From Streptococcus sanguinis (GTDB lineage Bacteria > Bacillota > Bacilli > Lactobacillales > Streptococcaceae), in the NCBI RefSeq assembly GCF_013343115.1, contig NZ_CP054570.1, positions 1,982,501 through 2,046,500 of the forward strand: a stretch of DNA of 64,000 nt. The letters run 5' to 3'. Below, piece by piece: positions 11,351 through 21,685 of this stretch. Below the pieces are notes generated by a model. That model was not told where the DNA came from and did not search any database. It saw nothing but the letters and a program-made list of their open reading frames with translations. The stretch's first letter is position 1. Every line of letters begins with the position of its first letter. A program made the position numbers and the translations under genes.

Positions 11351-11887
11351 TTATTTACCAGTTTTACCTTCTTTGCGGCGAACGAATTCACCAACGTAGC
11401 GGATACCTTTACCTTTGTATGGCTCTGGAGCACGCAGACTACGTACGTAAGCTGCAGTTTGTCCGACTACTTCTTTTGAAATTCCGCTGACAACGATAGT
11501 TGTTGGGTTTGGAAGTTCAAAAGTGATGCCTTCTGGTGCTTCTACTTCGTCTGGATGAGATTTACCAACTGAAAGTACAAGCTTTTTGCCTTGAAGTTGT
11601 GCACGGTAACCAACCCCGCGCATTTCAAGTTCTTTCTTGAATCCTTCTGATACACCAACAACCATGTTGTTCAAAAGGGCACGAGTTGTTCCGTGGATTG
11701 TTTTCATTTCTTTTGAATCGTTTGGACGGTGAAGAGTTACTTCAGTTCCTTCCACACGGATTTCAATATCTTTTGAGAACTCACGAGTCAGTTCTCCTTT
11801 AGGTCCTTTTACAGTTACAACGTTGTCTTTGTTGCTGATCTCAACACCAGCAGGCAACACGATAACTTTATTACCAATACGTGACAT
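11351..11887 (-). CDS. rplF: 50S ribosomal protein L6
   Basis: This 178-residue protein starts [20 protein letters not shown] and ends with the [20 protein letters not shown] signature. Two tandem L6 folds fill about residues 1-80 and 85-170. L6 lies at the base of the L7/L12 stalk near the sarcin-ricin loop. The 190-base gap on its 5' side carries long inverted repeats. Confidence 0.98.
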   Translation of the reverse strand: MSRIGNKVIVLPAGVEISNKDNVVTVKGPKGELTREFSKDIEIRVEGTEVTLHRPNDSKEMKTIHGTTRALLNNMVVGVSEGFKKELEMRGVGYRAQLQGKKLVLSVGKSHPDEVEAPEGITFELPNPTTIVVSGISKEVVGQTAAYVRSLRAPEPYKGKGIRYVGEFVRRKEGKTGK

Positions 11888-11940
11888 GTATATATTCTCC
11901 TGTTAGATTGTCAGGCCGCAAGCGACCAGTTTTCACGGGG

Positions 11941-12076
11941 CCTTAAATCGATTTCTCGATTTAAAGGAACATTTAGTTTTCAATTTCAAAGTGAATCTAG
12001 GCATCGTCTCGCAGGCATAACTTTGGGTTAGGCAAGAGAAGATAACGAAGAGTCACAAGGAAATTGGGAACTAAAT
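11941..12076 (-). repeat. inverted repeats between rpsH and rplF
   Basis: This 190-base gap holds two foldbacks. One pairs 11971-11987 with 12060-12076 (17 bp, two mismatches) around a loop of about 70 bases. The other, 11941-11967, is an 11-bp stem (CCTTAAATCGA with its complement, one bulge). There is no coding frame and no U-tract. It is a structured insert inside the spc operon. Confidence 0.6.
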
Positions 12077-12077
12077 A

Positions 12078-12476
12078 TTACCAAACGTAAGCGATAACTT
12101 CTCCACCAACATTCTTTTGGCGTGCTTCTTTATCAGTCAGCAAACCTTCAGATGTTGAAAGGATAGCAATTCCAAGTCCATTCAGAACTTTTGGAAGATC
12201 TTCGCGTTTCTTGTAAACACGCAGACCTGGTTTTGAAATACGTTTCAAACCAGTGATAACTTTTTCACCATTTTGTCCGTATTTAAGGAATACACGGATG
12301 ATGCCTTGTTTGTCATCTTCGATGATTTCAACGTTTTTTACAAAACCTTCACGCTTCAGGATTTCAGCAATCCCTTTTTTGATGTTTGATGCAGGCACTT
12401 CAAGCACTTCGTGGTTTGCTTGGTTAGCATTACGGATACGTGTCAGGAAGTCTGCAATTGGGTCAGTCATAACCAT
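12078..12476 (-). CDS. rpsH: 30S ribosomal protein S8
   Basis: This 132-residue protein starts [20 protein letters not shown] and ends [15 protein letters not shown], typical of S8. S8 binds the 16S central domain; in E. coli it is the spc operon's translational repressor. Here it follows rpsN after an unusual 213-base gap containing a repeat element. ATG is preceded by AGGAGAAAT. Confidence 0.98.
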   Translation of the reverse strand: MVMTDPIADFLTRIRNANQANHEVLEVPASNIKKGIAEILKREGFVKNVEIIEDDKQGIIRVFLKYGQNGEKVITGLKRISKPGLRVYKKREDLPKVLNGLGIAILSTSEGLLTDKEARQKNVGGEVIAYVW

Positions 12477-12587
12477 TTTATATTTCTCCTCTTACTAGTA
12501 GTTTGCAAGCTGCACTTGCTAGTTAATGATTGAGCTGGGCTCAGATTGTATTGACACATTCGAATAAGATAACTCTTATTTGAACAC

Positions 12588-12683
12588 GAGCTACAACCTG
12601 GGCAAAAAAGATAAATTTGTTTTGGAGCATCGCTCCTTCACCAAATTTCCTATTTTTGCTGTGGTTGTTACGCTCTTTGTATC
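12588..12683 (-). repeat. dispersed nested-hairpin repeat, copy A (rpsN-rpsH gap)
   Basis: Read on the minus strand it starts GATACAAAGAGCGT right behind the rpsN stop. It then shows an AAAAATAGG box, an outer stem AAATTTG/CAAATTT, an inner stem GGAGC-GAT-GCTCC, then ATCTTTTTTGCCCAGG and TTGTAGCTC. Copy B at 23596-23690 is clearly homologous; copies C and D share the plan. The T-run after the stem makes it terminator-like, although it lies in mid-operon. Confidence 0.75.
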
Positions 12684-12689
12684 ATGATA

Positions 12690-12875
12690 TTACCAAGATG
12701 CTTTGGTAACGCCTGGGATTTGTCCTTTGTATGCTAATTCACGGAAGCAAACACGGCAAAGTTTAAACTTGCGGTAAACGGAATGTGGACGGCCACATTT
12801 TTCACAACGAGTATAAGCTTGCGTAGAGAACTTAGCTGGGCGTTTGTTCTTAGCAATCATTGATTTTTTAGCCAT
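12690..12875 (-). CDS. rpsN: 30S ribosomal protein S14 (zinc-binding, type Z)
   Basis: A 61-residue protein with the zinc knuckle [20 protein letters not shown], so the Cys4 (C+) form. S14 lies in the 30S head near the A site. A zinc-free paralogue may exist elsewhere, as in many streptococci, but not in this window. It lies 17 bases after rplE; a dispersed repeat begins directly after its stop. Confidence 0.98.
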
Positions 12876-12892
12876 TTGTTTTACCTCCTATA

Positions 12893-13435
12893 TTATTTTG
12901 CAAAAGGCATTCCAAGGCCTGTAAGCAATTCGCGTGACTCTTCGTCAGTGTTAGCAGTTGTTACGATAACGATGTCAAGACCGCGAGTCTTATCAACGTC
13001 ATCAAAGTTGATTTCTGGGAAGATCAATTGTTCTTTCACACCAAGTGTGTAGTTTCCGCGTCCATCAAAAGATTTTGTTGGAACACCGTGGAAGTCACGA
13101 ACACGTGGAAGAGAAACTGAAACCAATTTATCCAAGAATTCATACATACGTTCGCCACGAAGGGTTACTTTAGCACCGATCGCTACACCTTCACGAAGAC
13201 GGAAGCCGGCGATTGATTTTTTAGCTTTAGTGATAAGTGGTTTTTGACCTGAGATAAGAGCCAATTCTTCAGCAGCTTTTTCAAGGTTTTTAGCGTTTGA
13301 TACAGCGTCACCGACACCCATGTTCAAAACGATTTTATCCACTTTTGGCACAGCCATAACAGATGAGTAGTTGAACTTTTCAGTCAAAGCTGGAACTACT
13401 TCTTTAAGATATTTTTCTTTTAAACGATTTGCCAT
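12893..13435 (-). CDS. rplE: 50S ribosomal protein L5
   Basis: A 180-residue protein with the L5 motifs [19 protein letters not shown] and [15 protein letters not shown]. It binds 5S rRNA in the central protuberance and touches the P-site tRNA. It lies 23 bases after rplX and 17 before rpsN. Confidence 0.98.
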
Positions 13436-13458
13436 TATACTTCTCCTTTCCTTCGTGA

Positions 13459-13764
13459 TTAGTCAAGCACTTCGCCTGATTTTTTATTGTAACGAACTTT
13501 TTTGCCGTCTACAAACTTGTAGCCAACACGTCCTGCAACACCATTTTTGTCAAGAACTTGAACGTTTGACACATGGATTGGTGCTTCTTTTTCCACGATA
13601 GCACCTTGAGGGTTTTCGTTATTTGGCTTTTGGTGTTTCTTAACGATGTTTACACCTTCAACAACAACTTTGTTTACTTTTGGAAGAGCTGTAACAACAA
13701 GTGCTTCAACACCCTTGTCTTTACCAGCAATTACGCGAACTTTGTCGCCTTTTTTTACAAACAT
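13459..13764 (-). CDS. rplX: 50S ribosomal protein L24
   Basis: A 101-residue protein with an N-terminal KOW motif ([20 protein letters not shown], about 4-23), the mark of L24. L24 initiates 50S assembly on 23S domain I. The 75-base gap before it holds a small CCCTG/CAGGG hairpin at 13801-13818. Confidence 0.98.
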
Positions 13765-13839
13765 TTATTTCTCCTCTTAATTCTTACGCCCATAGGGGCA
13801 CCCTGACTTTTGCCAGGGGACTGTGTTTGTTAATTTTGA

Positions 13840-14208
13840 TTAAAGTACTTCTGGAGCCAATGATACGATCTTCATGAAGCCGCCGTCACGCAATTCACGA
13901 GCAACTGGGCCGAAGATACGAGTTCCGCGAGGAGTTTTGTCTTCACGGATGATGACTGCAGCGTTTTCGTCAAATTTGATGTATGAACCATCTTTACGAC
14001 GAGCACCTGATTTAGTACGAACGATAACAGCTTTTACAACGTCACCTTTCTTAACCGCACCACCAGGAGTAGCTTGTTTTACAGACGCAACGATTACATC
14101 ACCGATGTTAGCGAACTTACGTCCTGAGCCACCAAGAACTTTGATTGTCAAGATTTCGCGAGCGCCGCTGTTGTCGGCAACTTTCAAACGAGTTTCTGTT
14201 TGAATCAT
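13840..14208 (-). CDS. rplN: 50S ribosomal protein L14
   Basis: This 122-residue protein starts [20 protein letters not shown] and ends [11 protein letters not shown], the classic L14. It forms an intersubunit bridge and is the docking site of the silencing factor RsfS. It lies 25 bases after rpsQ. Confidence 0.98.
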   Translation of the reverse strand: MIQTETRLKVADNSGAREILTIKVLGGSGRKFANIGDVIVASVKQATPGGAVKKGDVVKAVIVRTKSGARRKDGSYIKFDENAAVIIREDKTPRGTRIFGPVARELRDGGFMKIVSLAPEVL

Positions 14209-14233
14209 TTAAGTTTTCTCCTTTCTGGTTTGA

Positions 14234-14494
14234 TTAGATGATAACCGCTTCTTCAACGACTTCTACAAGACGGAAGCGTTTTGTAGCTGAAAGCGGACGA
14301 GTTTCCATGATACGAACGATATCGCCTTCTTTGGCAACATTGTTTTCGTCATGTGCTTTGTACTTCTTAGAGTAGTTAATACGTTTACCATAGACTGGGT
14401 GGTTACGTTTAGTTTCAACTACAACTGTGATTGTTTTGTCCATTTTGTCAGAAACAACGCGTCCGACAAGAACTTTACGATTATTGCGTTCCAT
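14234..14494 (-). CDS. rpsQ: 30S ribosomal protein S17
   Basis: This 86-residue OB-fold protein has [20 protein letters not shown], the S17 signature. It binds 16S domain I early in assembly. It lies 23 bases after rpmC, as in other Firmicutes. Confidence 0.98.
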
Positions 14495-14517
14495 TGAAAT
14501 TCTCCTTCCCTAGTCTA

Positions 14518-14724
14518 TTATTTAACTTCTGATTGAACAGTTTTGATACGAGCGATTTGTTTTTTCACTTCTTTCAGGCGAGCTGTCTGCTCCAATTGGC
14601 CAGCAGCTGCTTGGAAACGAAGATCAAACAATTCTTTCTTCAATTCATTTTCACGCTTCGCGAGTTCTTCTTGAGAAAGACCACGAAGTTCTTTAACAAA
14701 TTCTTTTACTTCATTAAGTTTCAT
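14518..14724 (-). CDS. rpmC: 50S ribosomal protein L29
   Basis: A 68-residue, largely helical protein ([20 protein letters not shown], then [20 protein letters not shown]). L29 lies by the tunnel exit next to L23. It follows rplP by 9 bases. Confidence 0.98.
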   Translation of the reverse strand: MKLNEVKEFVKELRGLSQEELAKRENELKKELFDLRFQAAAGQLEQTARLKEVKKQIARIKTVQSEVK

Positions 14725-14733
14725 GCCTTCTCC

Positions 14734-15147
14734 TTATTCTGCTTCACGTTTTACGAATTTACATTTAACTGGAAGTTTGTGGCTTGCAAGGCGAAGCGCT
14801 TCGCGAGCGATTTCTTCTGAAACGCCAGCAACTTCAAACATTACTTTGCCACGCTTAACCGGTGCAACCCAACCTTCTGGAGCACCTTTACCAGATCCCA
14901 TCCGTACACCGATAGCTTTTGCAGTGTATGATTTGTGTGGGAAGATTTTAATCCAAACTTTACCACCACGCTTCATGTAACGAGTCATAGCGATACGGGC
15001 AGCTTCGATTTGGCGGTTAGTGATCCAGTGGCTAGTAGTTGCTTGAAGACCGTATTCTCCAAATGCTACTTCTTTTCCGCCTTTAGCTTCACCGCGCATT
15101 TTTCCACGGAATTCGCGACGGTGTTTAACACGTTTAGGTACTAACAT
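14734..15147 (-). CDS. rplP: 50S ribosomal protein L16
   Basis: This 137-residue protein starts [20 protein letters not shown] and includes [21 protein letters not shown]16 helps position A-site tRNA; it is a known site of evernimicin resistance mutations. It lies 3 bases after rpsC, consistent with translational coupling. Confidence 0.98.
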   Translation of the reverse strand: MLVPKRVKHRREFRGKMRGEAKGGKEVAFGEYGLQATTSHWITNRQIEAARIAMTRYMKRGGKVWIKIFPHKSYTAKAIGVRMGSGKGAPEGWVAPVKRGKVMFEVAGVSEEIAREALRLASHKLPVKCKFVKREAE

Positions 15148-15150
15148 TGG

Positions 15151-15804
15151 TTATTTACCTCCTTTAGTGTTTTTACGAGCTGGAAGGACTTCTCCACGGT
15201 AGATCCAGACTTTAACACCCAGTTTACCGTAAGTAGTATCAGCTTCTTCCCAAGCGTAATCGATATCCGCACGAAGAGTGTGAAGCGGAACAGTTCCCTC
15301 AGAGTAACCTTCGCTGCGGGCAATATCTGCACCGTTCAAACGACCTGATACTTGAGTTTTGATTCCTTTAGCTCCTGCACGCATTGTACGTTGGATAGCT
15401 TGTTTTTGAGCACGACGGAAAGCAACACGCTGCTCAAGCTGGCGAGCAATTCCTTCACCAACCAGATGCGCATCCAAGTCAGGACGCTTGATTTCGATGA
15501 TGTTGATGTGGACTTGTTTTCCAGTCAATTTGTTGAGTTTTGCACGGAGTGCATCAACGTTTGCTCCACCTTTACCGATAACCATGCCTGGCTTAGCAGT
15601 GTGAAGAGAAACGTTTACTTTGTTTACTGCGCGTTCAATTTCAATAGTTGAAATCGCTGCGTCAGCCAATTCTTTTTGAACGAATTTACGGATTGCAAGA
15701 TCTTCATGAAGGTAATCCGCGTATTCTTTTTCAGCATACCATTTGGCATCCCAATCACGGATGATGCCGACACGCATACCAATTGGATGTACTTTTTGAC
15801 CCAC
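15151..15804 (-). CDS. rpsC: 30S ribosomal protein S3
   Basis: This 217-residue protein starts [23 protein letters not shown] domain with the [14 protein letters not shown] loop lies at about 73-86, and the C-terminal S3 domain includes [20 protein letters not shown]. It lines the mRNA entry channel. It lies 12 bases after rplV. Confidence 0.98.
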   Translation of the reverse strand: MGQKVHPIGMRVGIIRDWDAKWYAEKEYADYLHEDLAIRKFVQKELADAAISTIEIERAVNKVNVSLHTAKPGMVIGKGGANVDALRAKLNKLTGKQVHINIIEIKRPDLDAHLVGEGIARQLEQRVAFRRAQKQAIQRTMRAGAKGIKTQVSGRLNGADIARSEGYSEGTVPLHTLRADIDYAWEEADTTYGKLGVKVWIYRGEVLPARKNTKGGK

Positions 15805-15816
15805 GATGTTACCTCC

Positions 15817-16161
15817 TTATTTTTCTGCAACAACCACAGTAATGTGGCTTGTGCGTTTGTTGATTGGTGAAGCTGAACCTTTAGCGCGCGGACGGAAACG
15901 TTTCATAGTTGGTCCTTCGTTTGCGAAAGCTTCAGATACTACCAAGTTTGCTTTTTCCAAACCAAAGTTGTTTTCAGCATTAGCGATTGCAGAGTTCAAA
16001 ACTTTTTCGATAATGCCAGCAGCTTTGTTTGGAGTGAATTTCAAGATTGCGATTGCGTCAGCGACGTTTTTACCACGAATATTGTCAAGAACCAGACGAG
16101 ATTTACGAGGTGAAACACGCACTGTACGAGCCATTGCTTTAGCTGAAGTAATTTCTGCCAT
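15817..16161 (-). CDS. rplV: 50S ribosomal protein L22
   Basis: This 114-residue protein has [20 protein letters not shown] and, near the end, [20 protein letters not shown], the tip of the long hairpin that lines the exit tunnel. That loop is a known site of macrolide-resistance changes. It lies 11 bases after rpsS. Confidence 0.98.
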   Translation of the reverse strand: MAEITSAKAMARTVRVSPRKSRLVLDNIRGKNVADAIAILKFTPNKAAGIIEKVLNSAIANAENNFGLEKANLVVSEAFANEGPTMKRFRPRAKGSASPINKRTSHITVVVAEK

Positions 16162-16172
16162 TTATGTTCTCC

Positions 16173-16454
16173 TTATTTTCTACGTGTTTTCTTGTCGTCT
16201 GCAGCGTGACCCTTGTAAGTACGAGTTGGCGCAAATTCACCAAGCTTGTGACCTACCATGTCTTCCTGGATGTAAACAGGCACGTGTTTACGTCCGTCAT
16301 AAACTGCGATTGTGTAACCAATGAAACTTGGGAAGATCGTTGAACGACGTGACCAAGTTTTGATGACTTTTTTCTTTTCGTCGTTAGCTTGAGCTTCAAC
16401 TTTCTTCATCAGATGCTCATCGACGAAAGGTCCTTTTTTAAGACTGCGTCCCAT
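16173..16454 (-). CDS. rpsS: 30S ribosomal protein S19
   Basis: This 93-residue protein starts [20 protein letters not shown] and has [15 protein letters not shown] and [16 protein letters not shown], all S19 hallmarks. It lies in the 30S head with S13. The 85-base gap after rplB contains no gene. Confidence 0.98.
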
Positions 16455-16539
16455 TTTATATTTTCTCCTTTAAATAAGTACCACAGCGGCCTGCGCTGAC
16501 TAAGCAGCGCTACCGAGCTGGCGGATAGATTGTTTTAAA

Positions 16540-17373
16540 TTATTTCTCGTTGCGACGACGAACGATAAGTTTGTCAGATTTCGCTTTTTTGTTACGAGTT
16601 TTAAGTCCAAGAGCAGGTTTGCCCCATGGAGTAGATGGCGCTTTACGACCAACTGGTGCTTTACCTTCACCACCACCGTGTGGGTGATCGTTAGGGTTCA
16701 TTACAGAACCGCGAACTGTTGGGCGGATACCTTTCCAACGGCTACGTCCTGCTTTACCAAGATTTACAAGTCCATGTTGTTCGTTTCCGACAACACCAAC
16801 TGTAGCGCGGCAAGTACCAAGAATCATACGAACTTCGCCTGATTGAAGACGAACAAGAGTGTACTTACCTTCTTGACCCAATACTTGAGCAGAAGCTCCA
16901 GCAGCACGAACCAATTCTCCACCACGGCCTGGTTTCAACTCAATGTTGTGAACCAAAGTACCAACTGGGATGTTAGCAAGCGGAAGAGCGTTTCCGACTT
17001 TGATATCTGCTTCAGGACCTGAAACGATACGTTGACCAACTTCAAGACCTTTAGGAGCGATGATATAAGCCTTCACACCGTCAGTGTAGTGAACCAAAGC
17101 GATGTTTGCTGAACGATTTGGATCATACTCGATTGTTTTTACAACTGCTTCAACAGCGTCTTTGTTACGCTTGAAGTCAATCAAACGGTAGTGACGTTTG
17201 TGGCCGCCACCTTGGTGACGAACAGTGATGCGACCGTTGTTATTACGACCAGCCTTGCTCTTCAAAGAAACAAGCAAAGATTTTTCTGGAGTGCTGGTAG
17301 TGATCTCAGCGAAATCCAAAGAAGTCATATTACGGCGACCGTTTGTTGTTGGTTTATAAACACGAATTCCCAC
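16540..17373 (-). CDS. rplB: 50S ribosomal protein L2
   Basis: This 277-residue protein includes the [21 protein letters not shown]-terminal signature (about 48-67) and the conserved [19 protein letters not shown] segment near the peptidyl-transferase centre. L2 is needed for subunit association and peptide bond formation. It lies 17 bases after rplW. Confidence 0.99.
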   Translation of the reverse strand: MGIRVYKPTTNGRRNMTSLDFAEITTSTPEKSLLVSLKSKAGRNNNGRITVRHQGGGHKRHYRLIDFKRNKDAVEAVVKTIEYDPNRSANIALVHYTDGVKAYIIAPKGLEVGQRIVSGPEADIKVGNALPLANIPVGTLVHNIELKPGRGGELVRAAGASAQVLGQEGKYTLVRLQSGEVRMILGTCRATVGVVGNEQHGLVNLGKAGRSRWKGIRPTVRGSVMNPNDHPHGGGEGKAPVGRKAPSTPWGKPALGLKTRNKKAKSDKLIVRRRNEK

Positions 17374-17390
17374 GATATTTCCTCCTTAGA

Positions 17391-17687
17391 TTATTCTTCT
17401 TCTGCACCGAACAACTCGATTGCTTTAGAATCAGCTGTCAGTGTTACGATAGCTTTTTTAGTTTTGTTTGTAAAACCAGTGTAGCGTCCAACGCGTTTTG
17501 CTTTTGGTTTTACATTGATAGTGTTAACGTTAGCAACCTTAACTCCCTCAAAAGCAGCTTCAACAGCTTGCTTGATTAAGAGCTTGTGAGCGCGAGTGTC
17601 CACTTCAAATACGTATTTGCCTGCTTCGTACTGAGCCATTGAACCTTCAGTGATAACAGGTTTTTTGATTACGTCGTACAAATTCAT
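17391..17687 (-). CDS. rplW: 50S ribosomal protein L23
   Basis: This 98-residue protein starts [20 protein letters not shown] and has [21 protein letters not shown]23 is the docking site of trigger factor and SRP at the tunnel exit. Its start codon overlaps the rplD stop by one base, so translation is probably coupled. Confidence 0.98.
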   Translation of the reverse strand: MNLYDVIKKPVITEGSMAQYEAGKYVFEVDTRAHKLLIKQAVEAAFEGVKVANVNTINVKPKAKRVGRYTGFTNKTKKAIVTLTADSKAIELFGAEEE

Positions 17688-18310
17688 TATGCAAGAACCT
17701 CCTCAATTTTAGAGATAGCTGCCTGAGTAACCAGAAGTTTATCGCTGTTTACGATGTCCAGAACGCTTGCAGTTGTTGCAGTTGCAACTTTCACGTTTGG
17801 AAGGTTGCGAGCTGAAAGTGCAGCGAATTCATTTCCTTCTTCAAGGATAACAAGAACTTTAGTATCGATGCTCAGTGCAGCAAGCACTTTTGCAAACTCA
17901 GCAGTTTTTGGAGCTGTAAATGAAAGGCTGTCTACAGCTACGAATTTGTTTTCAGCAACTTTTTCAGAGTAAACTGATTTCAATGCCAATCTACGAACTT
18001 TACGTGGAAGTTTGTAAGCATATGAACGAGGAGTTGGACCGAATACGATACCACCACCACGCCATTGTGGAGAGCGGATAGAACCTTGACGAGCACGTCC
18101 AGTTCCTTTTTGACGCCATGGTTTGCGTCCGCCGCCTGATACTGCAGAACGGTTTTTAACAGCGTGAGTTCCTTGACGAAGGCTAGCGCGTTGGCTGATG
18201 ATAACATCAAAGACAACTGATTCATTTGGCTCAATACCAAAGACCGCATCGTTCAGAACTACTTCACCAGCTTCTTTACCAGTTTGGTCAAATAATTTTA
18301 CGTTTGCCAT
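17687..18310 (-). CDS. rplD: 50S ribosomal protein L4
   Basis: This 207-residue protein carries the extended tunnel loop [20 protein letters not shown] at about 53-72. L4 lines the exit tunnel. In E. coli it also represses its own S10 operon through the leader. A structured leader is present here too (19398-19454), but no link to L4 is shown. Confidence 0.98.
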   Translation of the reverse strand: MANVKLFDQTGKEAGEVVLNDAVFGIEPNESVVFDVIISQRASLRQGTHAVKNRSAVSGGGRKPWRQKGTGRARQGSIRSPQWRGGGIVFGPTPRSYAYKLPRKVRRLALKSVYSEKVAENKFVAVDSLSFTAPKTAEFAKVLAALSIDTKVLVILEEGNEFAALSARNLPNVKVATATTASVLDIVNSDKLLVTQAAISKIEEVLA

Positions 18311-18334
18311 TGTGACTGATTTCCCCTTTCTTTA

Positions 18335-18961
18335 TTATTTACCAGCTTTAACTGCTGACTTGATAGTGATAAGAGATTTCTTAGCACCTGGTACGTTACC
18401 TTTAATCAGGATAACGTTCTTCTCTGGAACAACCTGTACGATTTCAAGGTTTTGAATCGTTACACGGTTACCGCCCATACGTCCAGCCAAGCGTTTGTTT
18501 TTGAACACGCGGTTTGGCGCAACTGGTCCCATTGAACCAGGACGACGGTGGTAACGTGAACCGTGAGCCATTGGACCACGAGATTGGCCGTGGCGTTTGA
18601 TAACACCTTGGAAACCTTTACCTTTTGAAGTTCCTGTTACATCAACAACATCACCAGCTTCGAATGTATCGACAGTGATTTCTGCTCCTACTTCCAAGCC
18701 TTCAATGTTTTTGAATTCACGAATGAAGCGCTTAGGAGCTGTGTTAGCTTTCGCTACATGGCCTTTGGCAGGTTTGTTGCTCAATACGTCACGAAGGTCA
18801 TCAAAACCAACTTGAACTGCGTTGTAACCATCTGTTTCAACTGTTTTAACTTGAAGAACAACGTTTGGAGCTGCTTCAACAACAGTTACAGGGATTAATT
18901 CGCCAGCTTCAGTGAAGATTTGAGTCATTCCCACTTTTTTCCCTAAGATTCCTTTTGTCAT
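18335..18961 (-). CDS. rplC: 50S ribosomal protein L3
   Basis: This 208-residue protein starts [20 protein letters not shown] and contains the loop [20 protein letters not shown] that reaches toward the peptidyl-transferase centre. L3 is an early assembly protein of the 50S. It lies 84 bases after rpsJ. Confidence 0.98.
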   Translation of the reverse strand: MTKGILGKKVGMTQIFTEAGELIPVTVVEAAPNVVLQVKTVETDGYNAVQVGFDDLRDVLSNKPAKGHVAKANTAPKRFIREFKNIEGLEVGAEITVDTFEAGDVVDVTGTSKGKGFQGVIKRHGQSRGPMAHGSRYHRRPGSMGPVAPNRVFKNKRLAGRMGGNRVTIQNLEIVQVVPEKNVILIKGNVPGAKKSLITIKSAVKAGK

Positions 18962-19045
18962 GAGAAAATGTTTCCTTTTCTATAATTTTTTTCAAAAAGT
19001 TTTTAACGAGCGTTTTTCATGCTCTGGTTTAGATCAAACTTTAGA

Positions 19046-19354
19046 TTAAAGTTTAATCTCTACGTTCACACCACTTGGAAGATCCAATTTCATCAAAGCG
19101 TCAACTGTTTTTTGAGTTGGGTTGATGATATCAATCAAGCGTTTGTGAGTACGCATTTCAAATTGTTCGCGAGAGTCTTTGTATTTGTGAGTCGCACGAA
19201 TGATTGTGTAGAGGCTGCGCTCAGTTGGAAGTGGGATTGGACCCGCAACTTCAGCACCAGTACGAGTAGCAGTTTCTACGATTTTTGCAGCCGCTGTATC
19301 AAGTGTACGATGTTCGTAAGCTTTCAAACGGATGCGGATTTTTTTGTTTGCCAT
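19046..19354 (-). CDS. rpsJ: 30S ribosomal protein S10
   Basis: This 102-residue protein has [20 protein letters not shown] and [21 protein letters not shown]10 is in the 30S head and doubles as NusE in antitermination. It is the first gene of the operon, about 140 bases from the predicted transcription start. GGAGAAA precedes the ATG. Confidence 0.98.
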   Translation of the reverse strand: MANKKIRIRLKAYEHRTLDTAAAKIVETATRTGAEVAGPIPLPTERSLYTIIRATHKYKDSREQFEMRTHKRLIDIINPTQKTVDALMKLDLPSGVNVEIKL

Positions 19355-19397
19355 CTTTTTCTCCTTTTCGTCTATTTAAGATAATAGGCTAGCTCCA

Positions 19398-19454
19398 CAA
19401 GAAAACCGACAGGCGATTGCGTGGCAATGCAACCGAGCGTGTCGCAACCTCTTG
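19398..19454 (-). ncRNA. structured 5' leader of the S10 operon
   Basis: On the minus strand three nested stems form one long hairpin: CAAGA/TCTTG (outer), CGACA/TGTCG (middle) and GGTTGC/GCAATC (inner, with one G-U pair), closing on an 8-base loop. It lies in the leader between the promoter at 19493-19521 and rpsJ. A leader controlled by a ribosomal protein is plausible by analogy, but unproven here. Confidence 0.5.
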
Positions 19455-19492
19455 CATCAAAGCTACACACTGTATTTTTACAGCACCATAGT

Positions 19493-19521
19493 ATCTTAAC
19501 ACAAAGAACCAGTCATTGCAA
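19493..19521 (-). promoter_or_regulatory. promoter of the S10-spc-alpha operon
   Basis: The minus strand shows TTGCAA (19516-19521), a 17-base spacer and TAAGAT (19493-19498). Transcription should start near 19486, giving a leader of about 130 bases before rpsJ. Between this promoter and the terminator at 19662 I see AT-rich sequence without a gene. Confidence 0.75.
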
Positions 19522-19661
19522 GGGATTTGAGTAATTTTTTAAAGATTTTTAGGATAATTTTTTATGAAAGTGTTTTCTAAACAATTTATAAGTCTTGTAA
19601 ATCATTATAGAGAAGAAAATTTAGACTTTTAACCTATTTATTCGAGTTTGTATTCAGAAAA

Positions 19662-19694
19662 TACAAAATCTCACTGACGCACATCAGTGAGATT
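19662..19694 (-). terminator. terminator after the tgt-kinase gene pair
   Basis: A perfect 11-bp stem AATCTCACTGA/TCAGTGAGATT with a 6-base loop is followed on the minus strand by TTGTATTTTC. It lies 30 bases after the stop of the gene at 19727. Confidence 0.85.
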
Positions 19695-19726
19695 ATAAAT
19701 GAAAATTTACTCTTGGCTACTTTATT

Positions 19727-20365
19727 TTATAGTAAGGGGCTGTCCTTTTCGATGCGAAAGCTGTTGCCTGACTGGCAGATGACAAGGTCGGCAGCCGCTA
19801 GATAGGGCTGATAAAAGTGCCTATATTGCTCTCGTCGAGCCAGATGCGTCTGCTCTATCCACTCTGGCCTGCGCTCTCGCACAGCCACATCCCGTGCCAA
19901 GCGTCGTTCTAACTCAGTCTGATCGTCCGTGTAAAAGCAAAGCGACAAATCAAACAAACTTTCAGGCAAAAAGGCAGCCGACATACCTTCTACTATTAAA
20001 ATAGGCTCTCGGGCTGATAAACGCAAGCTAGACGACCAAGCTGTGCCAATGGTCAGAATATCCAGACCAGACTGCAAGGCGCAAATATCTCGCTCCAGAC
20101 TCCCGAGTTCATGAACAGCTGGGAGACAGGCTGTGACTTTTTGATGAGGAAAATCTTTGGAACTGAGCAAATCTCGATACTCCCCAGTAATTACATAAGG
20201 ATCTGTTTCCAGCAGATTGGCTCGGTCCTCACCCAAGGCTAGCTGGAGTTTTAGAGCAAAAGTCGACTTCCCCGAAGCACCATGACCATAAATACGCAGG
20301 GTATGTTTTTGGTCGTCTGACAGATAAGCTGTCAATCTTTTCAGCAATTTCTCTTCATCAGACAT
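19727..20365 (-). CDS. P-loop kinase-like protein (uridine kinase-like fold)
   Basis: This 212-residue cytoplasmic protein has a Walker A motif GHGASGKST and a layout like uridine kinase/phosphoribulokinase proteins: P-loop, a DPYVI segment where those kinases have an acceptor-binding Asp, LIVEGMSA strand, then RRLARDVAVRERRPEWI like their lid. The natural substrate is unknown. ATG 20365 was chosen because AAAGGGGAAGCT precedes it; the longer frame overlaps tgt and its extra 33 residues look unlike the family. It lies 25 bases after tgt and is probably co-transcribed. Confidence 0.75.
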   Translation of the reverse strand: MSDEEKLLKRLTAYLSDDQKHTLRIYGHGASGKSTFALKLQLALGEDRANLLETDPYVITGEYRDLLSSKDFPHQKVTACLPAVHELGSLERDICALQSGLDILTIGTAWSSSLRLSAREPILIVEGMSAAFLPESLFDLSLCFYTDDQTELERRLARDVAVRERRPEWIEQTHLARREQYRHFYQPYLAAADLVICQSGNSFRIEKDSPLL

Positions 20366-20390
20366 AGCTTCCCCTTTCAAATGGAGCTTC

Positions 20391-21596
<1,206 letters not shown>

Positions 21597-21651
21597 TCAC
21601 AAGATACCGTATGATTTTACCAAAAAAACTTCTATCTGTCACGGGGTATGA

Positions 21652-21657
21652 TATAAT
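21652..21657 (+). promoter_or_regulatory. extended -10 promoter of the DUF975 gene
   Basis: TGATATAAT lies 28 bases ahead of the ATG at 21686, with GGAGGAATT as Shine-Dalgarno between. The -35 is weak, which fits an extended -10 promoter. Confidence 0.65.
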
Positions 21658-21685
21658 GTAACAGACAAATCCAAATGGAGGAATT

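Noticed and set aside
5293..18455. Many plus-strand open frames opposite ribosomal protein genes
   Set aside because: They are antisense shadows of well-defined minus-strand genes and resemble no protein family.
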